64,000 nucleotides of DNA, taken from contig JAEZKQ010000030.1 in the NCBI GenBank assembly GCA_023436115.1, positions 190,145 to 254,144 of the forward strand, in the 5' to 3' direction. Source of the DNA: Bacillota bacterium (lineage in GTDB: Bacteria > Bacillota > Clostridia > Christensenellales > SZUA-584). Positions 26,205-35,579 of the stretch are shown here, piece by piece. The notes under the pieces are model-generated. The model did no database searches and was not told the origin of the DNA. It saw only the letters and a program-made list of their open reading frames with translations. Positions within the stretch are counted from its first letter, which is position 1, and every line of letters begins with the position of its first letter. A program made the translations under genes and the position numbers.

Positions 26205-26584
26205 ATTATTAAGCTTTAGGCACAGAAATATCTAGATATTAACTTTGACTTGTCCCATCAACCATTATTATTAAGGTTTCAACACATCGTAATTTTAAAT
26301 TTAGGCTTTCATAACAATTACCACTTTGCATCTCTTTACATCAATACCACACTCTTGGCATGGCCGACGTATTAGGAAACATGTCAACATATTTCAATTA
26401 TTTTATGCCTAGTTTTCTCCTTTCTCCATCAATTTTTTTATCAAACTTATTAAACAGTATGGAATGCTTATGCTGATTATCGTTAATTGAAATTGGTATA
26501 AAGGATTCCAATCAAATTGAATAATCGTTATTAACAAGAGAATAATAAGTCATATTGATATAGAAAGGATTTCTTATACTATTT
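26205..26584. other. Intergenic region upstream of oxdC
   Basis: 380 AT-rich bases without a credible reading frame. No terminator or clear promoter could be assigned. Confidence 0.6.
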
Positions 26585-27880
26585 ATGGAGAGATTTTTAC
26601 AGAAAAGATTGCAAGAGAAACTAGACCAATTAAAAGAGTCCCCCAAACCAGAACCCATACGCTCAGACGGCTGTGGCGCACTAGATCTAGGACCAAGAAA
26701 TCTGAGTCGAGATAAAGAAAATCCTGATATGTTAGTTCCGCCGGCTACAGATAAAGGTCTCATACCGAACCTTAAATTTTCATTTTCAGATACAAACATG
26801 ATTCTCAGACCAGGTGGATGGTCAAGAGAAATTACCAAGCGGGAGCTTCCTATTTCTGACACATTTGCTGTTGTAAACATGAATCTCTCTCCGGGAGTAA
26901 GAGAAATGCACACACATCAGCAATCTGAATGGGGCTTCCTTCTGGTAGGCGGCTGTCGTGTTACTGCTGTGGATGAAATGGGAAGAAGCTTTGTAGCAGA
27001 TATTTATCCTGGTGAAGGCTGGATTTTTCCTAAAAATATTCCTCATAGCATTCAAGGACTCCATGAAGGATGTGAGTTCTTAATGTTCTTTGATAAAGGA
27101 GATTATTCAGAGCACAATACCTTCTCTATTTCGGAATTGTTTGCCCATATGCCCATGGATGTCTTGTCGGCAAACTTTGGAGTGCCGGAAGAAACATTTA
27201 AAAGTATTCCAAAAAAAGAGGTTTATATTACAGACGGCGGCGATCCCGGAACCCTAGAATCCCAAACCGTAGATTCTCCCACGGGGAAGGTTCCCTTTTC
27301 ATACAAGCATGAGCTTTGCAACGTACAACCAATTAAAGGCGACGGAGGAACCTTACAAATTCTTGACAATCGCAACTTCCCTGCCTGCGAAACTGTATCA
27401 GCAGCTCTTGTAACGGTAGAACCGGGCGCTATGAGGGAGATACATTGGCATACTAATCAGGACGAATTCCAATACTATATTAAGGGCAAAGCGAGAATGA
27501 CAGTATTTATGCCGGGCCCCAAAGCCCGTACTTTTAATTATGGTCCTGGAGATGTAGGCTATATCCCGGTAGGCGGCTTTCATTATGTACAGAACATTGG
27601 CGATGAACCTCTGCAATTTCTCGAAGTCTTTAACAGCAGTCATTTTGCTGATGTATCACTTGCTCAATGGATCGCGATGACCCCACGTGAAGTCGTGAAA
27701 TCAATATTAAACCTTCCTGATGATTTCCTTGATACAATACGAAAAGATAGTAATCCTGTGGTGAAATACAAAAACTTTGAATTTCCATATGCCCAAAACA
27801 CACCACAGAATATCTGCTACTTTAAAGACTTCGATTTTAAAGCACCTGCGGATCCAGATGACAAAAGCTATTCCATATAA
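26585..27880 (+). CDS. oxdC: Oxalate decarboxylase (bicupin)
   Basis: 431 residues; Bacillus OxdC is about 385, and the excess is at the N-terminus. Cupin 1 carries manganese ligands His109, His111, Glu115 (HTHQQSE) and His154; cupin 2 has His287, His289, Glu294 (HWHTNQDE) and His333. The lid sequence SEHNT includes Glu176, equivalent to the proton-donating Glu of the Bacillus SENST lid, which favours decarboxylase over oxalate oxidase activity. It converts oxalate to formate and CO2. The ribosome site (AAAGGA) is about 15 bases from the ATG, an unusually long distance. Monocistronic with its own terminator. No signal peptide. Confidence 0.9.
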   Translation: MERFLQKRLQEKLDQLKESPKPEPIRSDGCGALDLGPRNLSRDKENPDMLVPPATDKGLIPNLKFSFSDTNMILRPGGWSREITKRELPISDTFAVVNMNLSPGVREMHTHQQSEWGFLLVGGCRVTAVDEMGRSFVADIYPGEGWIFPKNIPHSIQGLHEGCEFLMFFDKGDYSEHNTFSISELFAHMPMDVLSANFGVPEETFKSIPKKEVYITDGGDPGTLESQTVDSPTGKVPFSYKHELCNVQPIKGDGGTLQILDNRNFPACETVSAALVTVEPGAMREIHWHTNQDEFQYYIKGKARMTVFMPGPKARTFNYGPGDVGYIPVGGFHYVQNIGDEPLQFLEVFNSSHFADVSLAQWIAMTPREVVKSILNLPDDFLDTIRKDSNPVVKYKNFEFPYAQNTPQNICYFKDFDFKAPADPDDKSYSI

Positions 27881-27894
27881 TCGTTATTAAAAAA

Positions 27895-27947
27895 TGACCA
27901 GCAAACGGTCCAAAAATTCACTTTCCCGGTTGCTGGTCACTATTGTT
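27895..27947 (+). terminator. Terminator of oxdC
   Basis: TGACCAGCAA and TTGCTGGTCA form a perfect 10-bp stem with a 25-base loop, followed by CTATTGTTTT; 15 bases after the stop. Confidence 0.8.
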
Positions 27948-28111
27948 TTAAGTCAAAAATGCCGTGGGTATATTTTCGCTTGTACGCGGCAGATAAAGTT
28001 TAAAAACTGAATACTCTGCAAATAATGCAAAGTGCCTTGAGATATAAATGTTGATTTAGCCTGTAACCAATTCATGCGGATTTCTAAAAAGATTGGGTTT
28101 CAAATCCAGGT

Positions 28112-28657
28112 TTATACCCCTCTAGATATATGTAAAATTTGATAAGAGTTATTATTGCATAACCCTTCCGGGCGTTTTTTATAAAAATAGAACTGGCTGT
28201 ATTCCCATTTATCCGGATTGTATATACATACCTGTCCTGAAAATTCTTTGTCGCTTTGGGCAGGTTTTGAAACGCATCCTTCCTGAAAGGATAATAAAGA
28301 TAGTTGAGGAGTAACGTGGTGTTTTTCTTCTATCACATATTTCGAATCCATATAATCGTTTTTCAAATCTATTAAAAGTGGCACACCTATATTTATATTC
28401 TGCCAACCGAAAGACTTTATAATGTTATCATAATAACCTCCGAATAAGAACTGATTCATTCCATGACTATCTTTCCATATATAAAAGGGGGCATAAACAT
28501 TTTCAAAACTGTCCACATTCCTTTCTTGAATTAAATAACATTTAAAAAGCAATCCCAGAAAACCATCTGTCTTATTACCATTATCTTCTACTCTTTTTTT
28601 AATGATTTGCATGTCATAATCATTTGGCAAGTTTATTCTATATTGCATTGTGATCAT
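28112..28657 (-). CDS. DUF4865 family protein
   Basis: 181 residues. The opening MQYRINLPNDYDMQIIKKRV, then GNKTDGFLGLLFKCYLI and YAPFYIWKDSHGMNQFL, follow the DUF4865 pattern, a ferredoxin-like alpha-beta family often found next to oxidoreductases. No catalytic motif is known. It is on the same strand as, and downstream of, the ADC-like gene, separated by about 125 bases. A plausible start is ATG 28657; ATG 28648 is an alternative. Confidence 0.72.
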   Translation of the reverse strand: MITMQYRINLPNDYDMQIIKKRVEDNGNKTDGFLGLLFKCYLIQERNVDSFENVYAPFYIWKDSHGMNQFLFGGYYDNIIKSFGWQNINIGVPLLIDLKNDYMDSKYVIEEKHHVTPQLSLLSFQEGCVSKPAQSDKEFSGQVCIYNPDKWEYSQFYFYKKRPEGLCNNNSYQILHISRGV

Positions 28658-28781
28658 ATTATATTCTCCTTAATATTCAAAAAAAACTGCAATTTATAAA
28701 ACGTTCATAGCTTGATACATTTATTTGAATAAGATCGTTGGATTACTCCACTCACTTAAGTAACATTTCAGGTATTATTCT

Positions 28782-29441
28782 TCAGGCGTCTTCAATAAGG
28801 GCCTTTGGAAATGTGATGGCGAATGGCTCTACCCTAATTGCCGCAATCGGCTTACAAACTGAAATGTCAGGAAACAGCTCCGAATTGACCTCTAATTTTT
28901 CAATTTTAGCGAAATGACCTTTACCACTTCCCGAAAAGGTTGTATAGAAATATTTACCTTCATGTAGCTGTACAAGTGGAAAAGGAAGCAATTTGGTATT
29001 TACCGGAAATAGCAGCCTACCAGTGCGAATGACAAACTCGGCCACAAGAGTACCGCCACAACTGACCCGGATACGTTCCTGCTGGCTGTTGAGCTTTTCA
29101 AAGTCGAACTCCGCCTGCTCTTTGGGGATTCCCCAATTCGCCCTGCCGTTCACAACGCTTTCTGAGGATGATACGTAGATTTTACTGATTGTATCAAGCC
29201 TCTTTCCTTTGAAATCGAATTTGCCTGGAATAAACAACAGCTCCCCGTAAGGTCCGGCATCAGATTGAAGATAATCAACCAGCATAACGCTTCCAAAACC
29301 TCCGGCATAATGTCCCTGCAGGAAATCCGGTACATTGCCGTATTTCTCGACAAAATTGCGTTTAAACTTATAGATCAGAATATAGCCTCTCCCCCGTAAA
29401 CTCCACGGAGCCGGAAATGAAGACACAATAGATTCCATCAT
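28782..29441 (-). CDS. Acetoacetate decarboxylase-like protein
   Basis: 219 residues. The stretch GRANWGIPKEQAEFDF aligns with the ADC active-site region. The first Lys (Schiff-base Lys115 of Clostridium acetobutylicum ADC) is present, but the second Lys, which tunes its pKa, is replaced by Glu. The activity may therefore differ from acetoacetate decarboxylation. FVIRTGRLLFPVN and the N-terminal beta segments also fit. The ATG shares its first base with the stop of the upstream SDR (TAATG), and GGGGGAG precedes it, so the two are translationally coupled. Confidence 0.68.
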   Translation of the reverse strand: MMESIVSSFPAPWSLRGRGYILIYKFKRNFVEKYGNVPDFLQGHYAGGFGSVMLVDYLQSDAGPYGELLFIPGKFDFKGKRLDTISKIYVSSSESVVNGRANWGIPKEQAEFDFEKLNSQQERIRVSCGGTLVAEFVIRTGRLLFPVNTKLLPFPLVQLHEGKYFYTTFSGSGKGHFAKIEKLEVNSELFPDISVCKPIAAIRVEPFAITFPKALIEDA

Positions 29442-30226
29442 TATTTCTCCCCCTTCTGCTGGCCGGCTTGCAGCCAATTTTGGAACTTCCGGTTGTATAT
29501 GTAGACATAAAGCACGTTAATGAAGGGCAGTATTCGGTTTAGCAGATTCGTTGCATAGAAGACCTTTGAGGGGAAAATTCGTTTACGGTTCTTCTGTATT
29601 CCCCCTACAATTCTTCGCGCAACTGTACCAGCGGTCTGAGTAGGCCATGCAACCGGCGTATTGTTGCCTGCACGGGAAAAGAAATTTGTTTTGGTTGCTA
29701 TCGGGTAAACCACCTGAAAATGCTGTCCCTCCTCAAGTTCATAGCGGTAGGCATCCGCAAATCCCCTGATTGCAGCCTTTGTACCACAGTACAGCGAGTA
29801 GCCCGGGAGAGAAAGTAAACTCATTCCACTGGCTGTTACGACAAAGTTATATGGCTTACTTCCATTAAGCACTTTCATCTTTTCTGCACAATAAATAAAG
29901 CCCACTAAATTTGTTTTAATAATTGCCTCAATATGCTCCCAATCTGGCTTATCTATCTTTTCAAAATAGGCAAAACCCGCATTTGCGATAAAAAGATCGA
30001 TGCCGCCCATCATTTCCAGTGAAAATGCAAATAGGCCATCCAGTTCTTCCTCCTTGGAAACATCGCATTTTCTGAGATAAAGATTTGGATGTGAGAGTTC
30101 CAACTTCTCGATTTGCCTTGCAGATGCGACAACTGTGCAGCCTTTGTCCAGCAGTATTTTAAGCAATTCCAGACCAATACCAGAGGATGCCCCGGTAATG
30201 ACGACCCGCTTTCCTTCTAGTTTCAT
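29441..30226 (-). CDS. Short-chain dehydrogenase/reductase
   Basis: 261 residues. TGASSGIG (11-18), CDVSKEEELDGLF, IANAGFA (80-86), Ser133, and Tyr146-x3-Lys150 in YSLYCGTKAA. The C-terminal region is hydrophobic and basic (IFPSKVFYATNLLNRILPF), as in membrane-associated ketoreductases of the 3-ketosphinganine/DltE-like type. ATG 30226 has AAAGGAG 9 bases upstream; an in-frame extension to 30280 has none. Cotranscribed with the ADC-like gene, which may act on the same keto compound. Confidence 0.8.
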   Translation of the reverse strand: MKLEGKRVVITGASSGIGLELLKILLDKGCTVVASARQIEKLELSHPNLYLRKCDVSKEEELDGLFAFSLEMMGGIDLFIANAGFAYFEKIDKPDWEHIEAIIKTNLVGFIYCAEKMKVLNGSKPYNFVVTASGMSLLSLPGYSLYCGTKAAIRGFADAYRYELEEGQHFQVVYPIATKTNFFSRAGNNTPVAWPTQTAGTVARRIVGGIQKNRKRIFPSKVFYATNLLNRILPFINVLYVYIYNRKFQNWLQAGQQKGEK

Positions 30227-30431
30227 ATTGTTACGCTCCTTTCTATTGATTGCCAACATTAAAGGACCTTTCTCTGACATCTATCAGGTCCTAGGCATCT
30301 TCAATGGTAAATAACAGAATCCTATATTGGACATTTTAACTTCTTCAACATCGTGGCAAGTACAGTATCTATATTCTGGTTATAACAAATTAATCTTAAC
30401 AATGAGAATACATTTACAAAAGCATTTGTCA

Positions 30432-31766
30432 TTACTGTTCCAAAATCTTCTTGTACGGTGCAATCATACCTTCATTCATTTTGTTACCAATTTTAGCTTT
30501 CAGCTTTGGAGAAGAAATAAGTGCACCTACAAGATACATTTTTAAGGCCGTTCCTTTTTTCTTTTGAGGGAAGTCGTATAATCCATGTTGTTTGTAGAAC
30601 TTATGATCAGCTTTCATCATACCGCGCATAAGCCAGATAAGGTCTCTGAATATTTTCATTCCGCCTGCGCCATAGAAGTTCATAGGCTGGATATAATCAT
30701 GACTGATAGCATAATCAAGCCTTGCAGCAAGTCTATCTATTTCTGCATCCGGATTTATTTCATCACACGCAACTCCTGCTAGAAAATTCCCTCCAACCTC
30801 ACTACGCCCTTCAATAATCATCTGCAGATTAGTCTCTGACGGGTAATTTCCGCTAATCAAATATCCTGTCGGCTTTCCCATAGTCACTGCTCTATGCCCA
30901 TTACAGAACTGCCTGTCATCATACATTTTAAAAATCGAGCCCATGGAATGATCCTTGATGGAAAATGCATATATTATAGCATCTGCAGTCTGAATACTGT
31001 TACGCAGAAAATCATCAAAGCCATCCTTGTAAATACATTTTCCTGTAGTCGCACAATTAAAGCAGCCTAAACATCCCCCGCGAAAAGGATACTCTGCAAT
31101 ATTAACAATTCGGCTCTTATAATTAAGAACGGCTCTGAATCTGCTAATCATATCATTAAGCTGAGAATCATCCTTTGCGCAATCTGTAACGATTACTATA
31201 TCGCCGCTCTTTTCATCCCGGGCCGATGTATAAGAACCAACAGGAAGATGTGCCGGAGCCGCTTGACACCTTGGAATTGTTTCATATACATCATGCTCCA
31301 TACTCCATAAAACATAATCAAAAAACTCTTTTGCAGCTTTTTGTCCATTTTCAGTCAGAAGATCATCCATATCTGCAGACAGTCCCTTAATAAATTTCAT
31401 GCCGAGATCCTGGCAGTTCTCCTGAATATACTTTTGTGCAGTCACATCATAAAAGTGCTTAGAAGTCGTAATCTGAGTAACAAACTTTCCGGATAAGTTT
31501 ATACCATATGCTTTTAAAAGTTCTATAAAGCGATGCAATTGACTCGGCGCTATAAATGTATAAACCGGATAAGAAAAAATGATCAAATCCGCATTTAATA
31601 TTGCTTCAGCCGAAGCTGAAAATTCTTTTTCATAGTTTTTAATGTGCTGACCAACATTAAGAAACTGAAATTGATGCTCCGGATACTTTTTTTCCAGGTA
31701 CAATGAAGTATGCAATGTAATGCTATATTTACCTTTAGGACTTCCATTTAAGACAAGAACTTTCAT
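30432..31766 (-). CDS. Tandem flavodoxin-fold protein (NADPH-dependent FMN reductase-like) with Cys cluster
   Basis: 444 residues made of two flavodoxin-like halves. The first starts VLVLNGSPKGKYSITLHTS with IIFSYPVYTFIAPSQL. The second has RGGCLGCFNCATTGKC, a four-cysteine patch, then YKDGFDDFLRNSIQTADAII and FSIKDHSMGSIFKMYDDR. The N-terminal GSPKGxxS phosphate loop is typical of NAD(P)H:FMN oxidoreductases. The cysteine patch resembles the second half of clostridial FMN reductases. A role in electron transfer or detoxification is likely; the partner is unknown. Single gene. Confidence 0.72.
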   Translation of the reverse strand: MKVLVLNGSPKGKYSITLHTSLYLEKKYPEHQFQFLNVGQHIKNYEKEFSASAEAILNADLIIFSYPVYTFIAPSQLHRFIELLKAYGINLSGKFVTQITTSKHFYDVTAQKYIQENCQDLGMKFIKGLSADMDDLLTENGQKAAKEFFDYVLWSMEHDVYETIPRCQAAPAHLPVGSYTSARDEKSGDIVIVTDCAKDDSQLNDMISRFRAVLNYKSRIVNIAEYPFRGGCLGCFNCATTGKCIYKDGFDDFLRNSIQTADAIIYAFSIKDHSMGSIFKMYDDRQFCNGHRAVTMGKPTGYLISGNYPSETNLQMIIEGRSEVGGNFLAGVACDEINPDAEIDRLAARLDYAISHDYIQPMNFYGAGGMKIFRDLIWLMRGMMKADHKFYKQHGLYDFPQKKKGTALKMYLVGALISSPKLKAKIGNKMNEGMIAPYKKILEQ

Positions 31767-31896
31767 GCTTAACCTCCTGCTTCACCACTGTTCATTTTAG
31801 CTTGATAGTATATTTGGCTAAGATATTTTGGTTTAAATTTTGGTTTTTTCTCCGGTTGCCATCTTCGCCTTTACCACATTGCTACGATGCTGTTTT

Positions 31897-32218
31897 TCAA
31901 GCTGCGCCGCTTGAAATGTTCCCCAGAAATAATCGCGGATCACCTGGCATTCGTGTAGCTATAGCATCTGCGCAATTGACTCGATACTCGAGATCGTCCC
32001 AGTCTGCATTAGCGGTATCCAACGGTTCCTGATCAAATATAACACAAACGCTGAGGATTTTTAACTGATTCAATGCACCCATGAATTACTGCTTTATCTC
32101 GCCCAAATCTACTGATGCTTCTGGTAATGATAATTTCTGTATCGTAGCCTGTCTTACTTGAACCAGTATCTATATAGACATCTACTAATAACCATTTTGG
32201 ATGAGTTGGCCGATACTT
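31897..32218 (-). pseudogene. Serine recombinase remnant (resolvase domain)
   Basis: The minus strand from 32218 reads WLLVDVYIDTGSSKTGYD, then EIIITRSISRFGRD, matching the resolvase-domain strands WSLVDIYADEAITGT and MVITKSISRFARN of the intact recombinase at 38110-40011. A frameshift near 32083 moves to the frame reading ALNQLKILSVCVIFDQEPLDTANAD, the expected next segment. Another frame then gives ESIAQM before further stops. The catalytic Ser region and the C-terminal half are missing. It is a decayed copy of a different recombinase from the intact one. Confidence 0.72.
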
Positions 32219-32283
32219 GGGCGGTTAAACTTTTCAGCTGCTCAGCACTGATTGTACAAATCGGAATTTATCTATTATATAAT

Positions 32284-32940
32284 TCAGCTTCGGCCAACCC
32301 AATTTTTTGACCAATAAAACAATGCCACAGACATCTTTTCAAAATCGACCGTTCCACCATTTTTTAGACTTAAAAAAGTCTGGATGATACTCTTTTCTTC
32401 TGAACTTATTACCTCTAACAAGTCTTTCATACAGCTAATGTAGTGGCCTGTCTGCTTAAAACTTATTGCCTGTACAACAAATGATGCAGATTTATACAAA
32501 CCTCTTAGAATTTCTTCGCTTTTCTCGTACAGCATATTATGAACACAGCTATGGTATAGATTACATACACCAATTTTAATCGCTCTGCTAACGGCAACGT
32601 CGTCAACATGCAGCAGCAGTTCGTCAAGGCTTCCTTTTATCGGCTTTGTATCATAGTAGAATTGGAAAAGATCTGATGCTTCCCAATTAAGAATTTCATT
32701 TTTTCCTGAGAGGAAACCACAAATTAATTCTCTATGAGAAAGTGTATCCAACATAGTGTTATAGGACTGAATGTCCAAAGCAGATAGCTCATCGAGTATT
32801 ACAACAACATCGATATCGCTTGCTTCGGTTGCTTCACCGCGAGCGAAACTTCCCTGCAGCCCAACAAACCACACTCGTTCTCCAAAGTTCGCATTTAAGC
32901 CCTGTAAAAAGCTATTTATCCATGTCGTCATTTCTATCAT
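32284..32940 (-). CDS. Nucleotidyltransferase-domain protein (MNT/aminoglycoside adenylyltransferase fold)
   Basis: 218 residues. The pol-beta-type motif GSFARGEATEASDIDVVVI contains the Gly-Ser and Asp-x-Asp catalytic pair of minimal nucleotidyltransferases. The remainder is helical, as in kanamycin/lincosamide-type nucleotidyltransferases, with a C-terminal WSKNWVGRS. It may adenylylate a small molecule or a protein; no HEPN partner is seen, so an antitoxin role is not supported. ATG 32940 with AGAGG 8 bases ahead is preferred over GTG 32949. Confidence 0.72.
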   Translation of the reverse strand: MIEMTTWINSFLQGLNANFGERVWFVGLQGSFARGEATEASDIDVVVILDELSALDIQSYNTMLDTLSHRELICGFLSGKNEILNWEASDLFQFYYDTKPIKGSLDELLLHVDDVAVSRAIKIGVCNLYHSCVHNMLYEKSEEILRGLYKSASFVVQAISFKQTGHYISCMKDLLEVISSEEKSIIQTFLSLKNGGTVDFEKMSVALFYWSKNWVGRS

Positions 32941-33182
32941 TTCTATCACCTCTGCAAATTCTGATTTGACTATTGACTAAAACTGTGTATAAAATTAATA
33001 AATAATTGGAATTTGTAGTTCCAACTTATTTTTATTATAATGTTAGCATTTTTGGGTAATCAGGACAACGGGAAACCTTTGTTATTATAGGCTTTTGTCA
33101 GTCCAATTGGCGGATACATAAGAATAATTGACGCATTTCACCAAAGTGATAAAGACAGCAAAGAGGTTATTTAATAACAGCT

Positions 33183-33221
33183 AATAAAAACGGACGGCAT
33201 CATATTTAATTCCATCCGTTT
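33183..33221 (-). terminator. Terminator of the second OYE-family gene
   Basis: AAACGGATGG and CCGTCCGTTT form a 10-bp stem (one G-U) with a 14-base loop, followed by TTATTAG after TT on the minus strand, 50 bases after the stop. The rest of 32941-33270 shows only AT-rich sequence. Confidence 0.75.
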
Positions 33222-33270
33222 AATATGTTTGTTTATATCTGCAAATGTCATCTATGTGTTATTTTATTGT

Positions 33271-35208
33271 TTATATATCTTGGGCAACTAGATAGGCTTC
33301 ATGGGTCGCATCAATGAAATTTCTCGCTTTGATACAATCCCCTATCTTATATATTTCATCCACTTGGTTTTTAAGTTGATGATACAATGAATCATTTGCC
33401 TTAAATCCCAGCGCTATTATCACTGTATCACAAGGTAGTTCTCTTGTATTGCCGTTGGATTCTTTAACAACAACGCCTTTATCGGTTACCTCCACCAGTT
33501 CCAATCCTCCTTCAGTCTTTACCCCTTTGTCCTTCAGTGCCTGGAGCAGTGAGAACTTTGACATGAAGATAACATCCTGTGCGACTTCCGGGAGCATGTC
33601 AATGATTGTCACGTTCTTTCCCTTTTCTGCCAAATGGAGTCCTGTCTCACATCCAACAAGCCCCCCTCCCACAACAACGATGTTGTTACCTGACTGCTCC
33701 CTCTCTTTGAGCATAGTAGTTGCAATTCTTACATTGGGTTTGTTGATTCCGGGTATATTTGGAATAATGGGGCTTGAGCCTGTTGCAATGATAACTGTGT
33801 CCGGCTTTAACTCCTGGACCAATTCCTTTGTTCCCGGAGTATTGTACCTTATCTCGATATTGGCGTGTTTGATCTTGCGCACCAAATACTTACAGTAAGC
33901 GTTAACCTCTTTCTTATGGTCCATAATGGCCCCTTCCAGTAGATGCCCTCCGAGCTCTGAGGATTTTTCTACTAAAGTGACACGATGCCCCTTTTCTTGG
34001 GCTAAAATCGCGGCTTGCATACCTGCCATTCCGCCACCGATGACTAGGACATCTTTGGTCTTGTTTGTTGGAATGATAGGGCTCAAATATTCCTTGCCAA
34101 GGACCGGATTCACACTGCAGGCTGCATACTGTCCAAAAAATACCCGGTTAATACATTGCATGCATCTAACGCAAGGAATGATATCTTCTTTCTTATCAGC
34201 ACGCGCTTTATTCACCCATTCAGGATCAGACAGCAAGGGCCTGGCAAGCCCGATGAAGTCAAGTTTATTATCCGCAAGCAGCTTATTTGCCAGAACAGGA
34301 TCTCCAATATTACCATCGGAAATAACCTGAATACCTACCTCTTCTCTAACTTTACTGGCATATTCAATAGAAACTCCGTCTTCCATATATTCCGTTGGAA
34401 TCAGTAGGTTCATGTTGTCATAGCTCCCACGTCTTAAATGAAGGGTATCAATTCCTATTCCTTTGAGTATTTTTGCCATCTCTATAGTTTCGTCAAGCTC
34501 TCGTCCACCTGGGAAACCGTGGTCTAGAGCCAAGCCAACAATCAAAGGGAAGTCTCTTCCAGCACTCTTTCTGGCACTTTCAATACATTCTAATAAAAAC
34601 CTCATACGGTTTTCCAGGCTTCCTCCATATTCATCGGTTCTGCGGTTCCATACAGAAGATAAAAATTGATCTCCCAAGTAAGCAGTAAAGTGAACATAAA
34701 TGATGTCAAAGCCGGCCTGTTTTGCTAACCCTGCAGCCTTGCCATAAGCCTCAATCAGCTCGGCGATTTCAACTTTTGTTAATTCGCGGGTTTTTATCTC
34801 GGGGTTTCCCAGCAACCCATTTTCTGAAGGCCCTACTGGCCATTTTTCTTTAAGGGCATCATCTGCCAATCTTCCAGTTCCCGGAGATAACTCGATTGCA
34901 ATTTTTGCATCGTATCGGTGTGCTATTTCTGTTATCTCGTGGAAATATTTGATTTGATTTACTGAGTCCAAAGTCGCATATCCATAGGTTAGCGGATATG
35001 TATCTACATTTTTCTCTGCTTTGACATGGGTAGTGATAATCAGCCCAACGCCGCCTTTTGCCCTGGCTTTATAATACTCATAATATCTTTCGCCAAGAAC
35101 AGGGGGCTCTCCTATTGAAAACTGTGTATTCATTGGTGACATGACCAGTCTGTTCTTGATTTTCAAATTGCCTATGTGCGCTGGTTCGAATAGTTTATCG
35201 TAAGCCAT
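33271..35208 (-). CDS. NADH:flavin oxidoreductase/2,4-dienoyl-CoA reductase family (FadH/BaiCD-like)
   Basis: 645 residues, full length for the family. An N-terminal FMN TIM barrel (LFEPAHIGNLKIKNRLVMSP to ARPLLSDPEWVNKA) is followed by the [4Fe-4S] cluster motif CVRCMQC-x11-C, and by FAD and NAD(P)H domains (VLVIGGGMAGMQAAILAQEKG; VVVGGGLVGCETGLHLAEKG). These enzymes reduce enoates, dienoyl-CoAs, bile acids (BaiCD/BaiH) or trimethylamine-like compounds. The true start is ATG 35208 with GGAGGTATATTA ahead; the longer frame has no ribosome site. Monocistronic, with its own terminator. Confidence 0.85.
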   Translation of the reverse strand: MAYDKLFEPAHIGNLKIKNRLVMSPMNTQFSIGEPPVLGERYYEYYKARAKGGVGLIITTHVKAEKNVDTYPLTYGYATLDSVNQIKYFHEITEIAHRYDAKIAIELSPGTGRLADDALKEKWPVGPSENGLLGNPEIKTRELTKVEIAELIEAYGKAAGLAKQAGFDIIYVHFTAYLGDQFLSSVWNRRTDEYGGSLENRMRFLLECIESARKSAGRDFPLIVGLALDHGFPGGRELDETIEMAKILKGIGIDTLHLRRGSYDNMNLLIPTEYMEDGVSIEYASKVREEVGIQVISDGNIGDPVLANKLLADNKLDFIGLARPLLSDPEWVNKARADKKEDIIPCVRCMQCINRVFFGQYAACSVNPVLGKEYLSPIIPTNKTKDVLVIGGGMAGMQAAILAQEKGHRVTLVEKSSELGGHLLEGAIMDHKKEVNAYCKYLVRKIKHANIEIRYNTPGTKELVQELKPDTVIIATGSSPIIPNIPGINKPNVRIATTMLKEREQSGNNIVVVGGGLVGCETGLHLAEKGKNVTIIDMLPEVAQDVIFMSKFSLLQALKDKGVKTEGGLELVEVTDKGVVVKESNGNTRELPCDTVIIALGFKANDSLYHQLKNQVDEIYKIGDCIKARNFIDATHEAYLVAQDI

Positions 35209-35382
35209 TAATATACCTCCATATATATTATTAGCTTGTGAAACAATCAGTAGGATTATACCCCAATGGCTTAAAAGGAAGTAAATGTTTGCATATATCA
35301 CAAAACCACTCCATACAAAAGAGGTGGTTCTATTTTATTAAGCACATCTACAACTCCAAATTTGGTCAAGTGTACGAGCAAC

Positions 35383-35535
35383 TGGTCAGGAAGGTTAATT
35401 GAAAAGGTCTTTGTTTACGAAGACAAATTTACCGTGGAATTCGAATCGGGCTGTGACAGTGGATGTTTACGAATAAGTAAAAAACGAGCAAGGGACTCTA
35501 CGCAATTTGACTTAGGGTTTAGGTTAACGGGCTAA
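35383..35535 (+). pseudogene. Serine recombinase C-terminal remnant
   Basis: A 50-codon plus-strand frame reads WSGRLIEKVFVYEDKFTVEF then ESG, the usual C-terminal segment of large serine recombinases (LIEKV.VY.DKF.VEFKSG). Just upstream, another frame reads VYEQLVRK, so a frameshift separates the halves. No start or upstream domains remain. A hairpin ACCACTC/GAGGTGGT with a following CTATTTT lies at about 35304-35336. Confidence 0.55.
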
Positions 35536-35579
35536 TTGGAATTTTTAGTATTGCAGGTTATCCTCATCACCCATGCTTA

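Noticed and set aside
32975..33000. Plus-strand TTGACT-16-TATAAA promoter-like pair
   Set aside because: No plus-strand gene lies downstream; AT-rich chance match.
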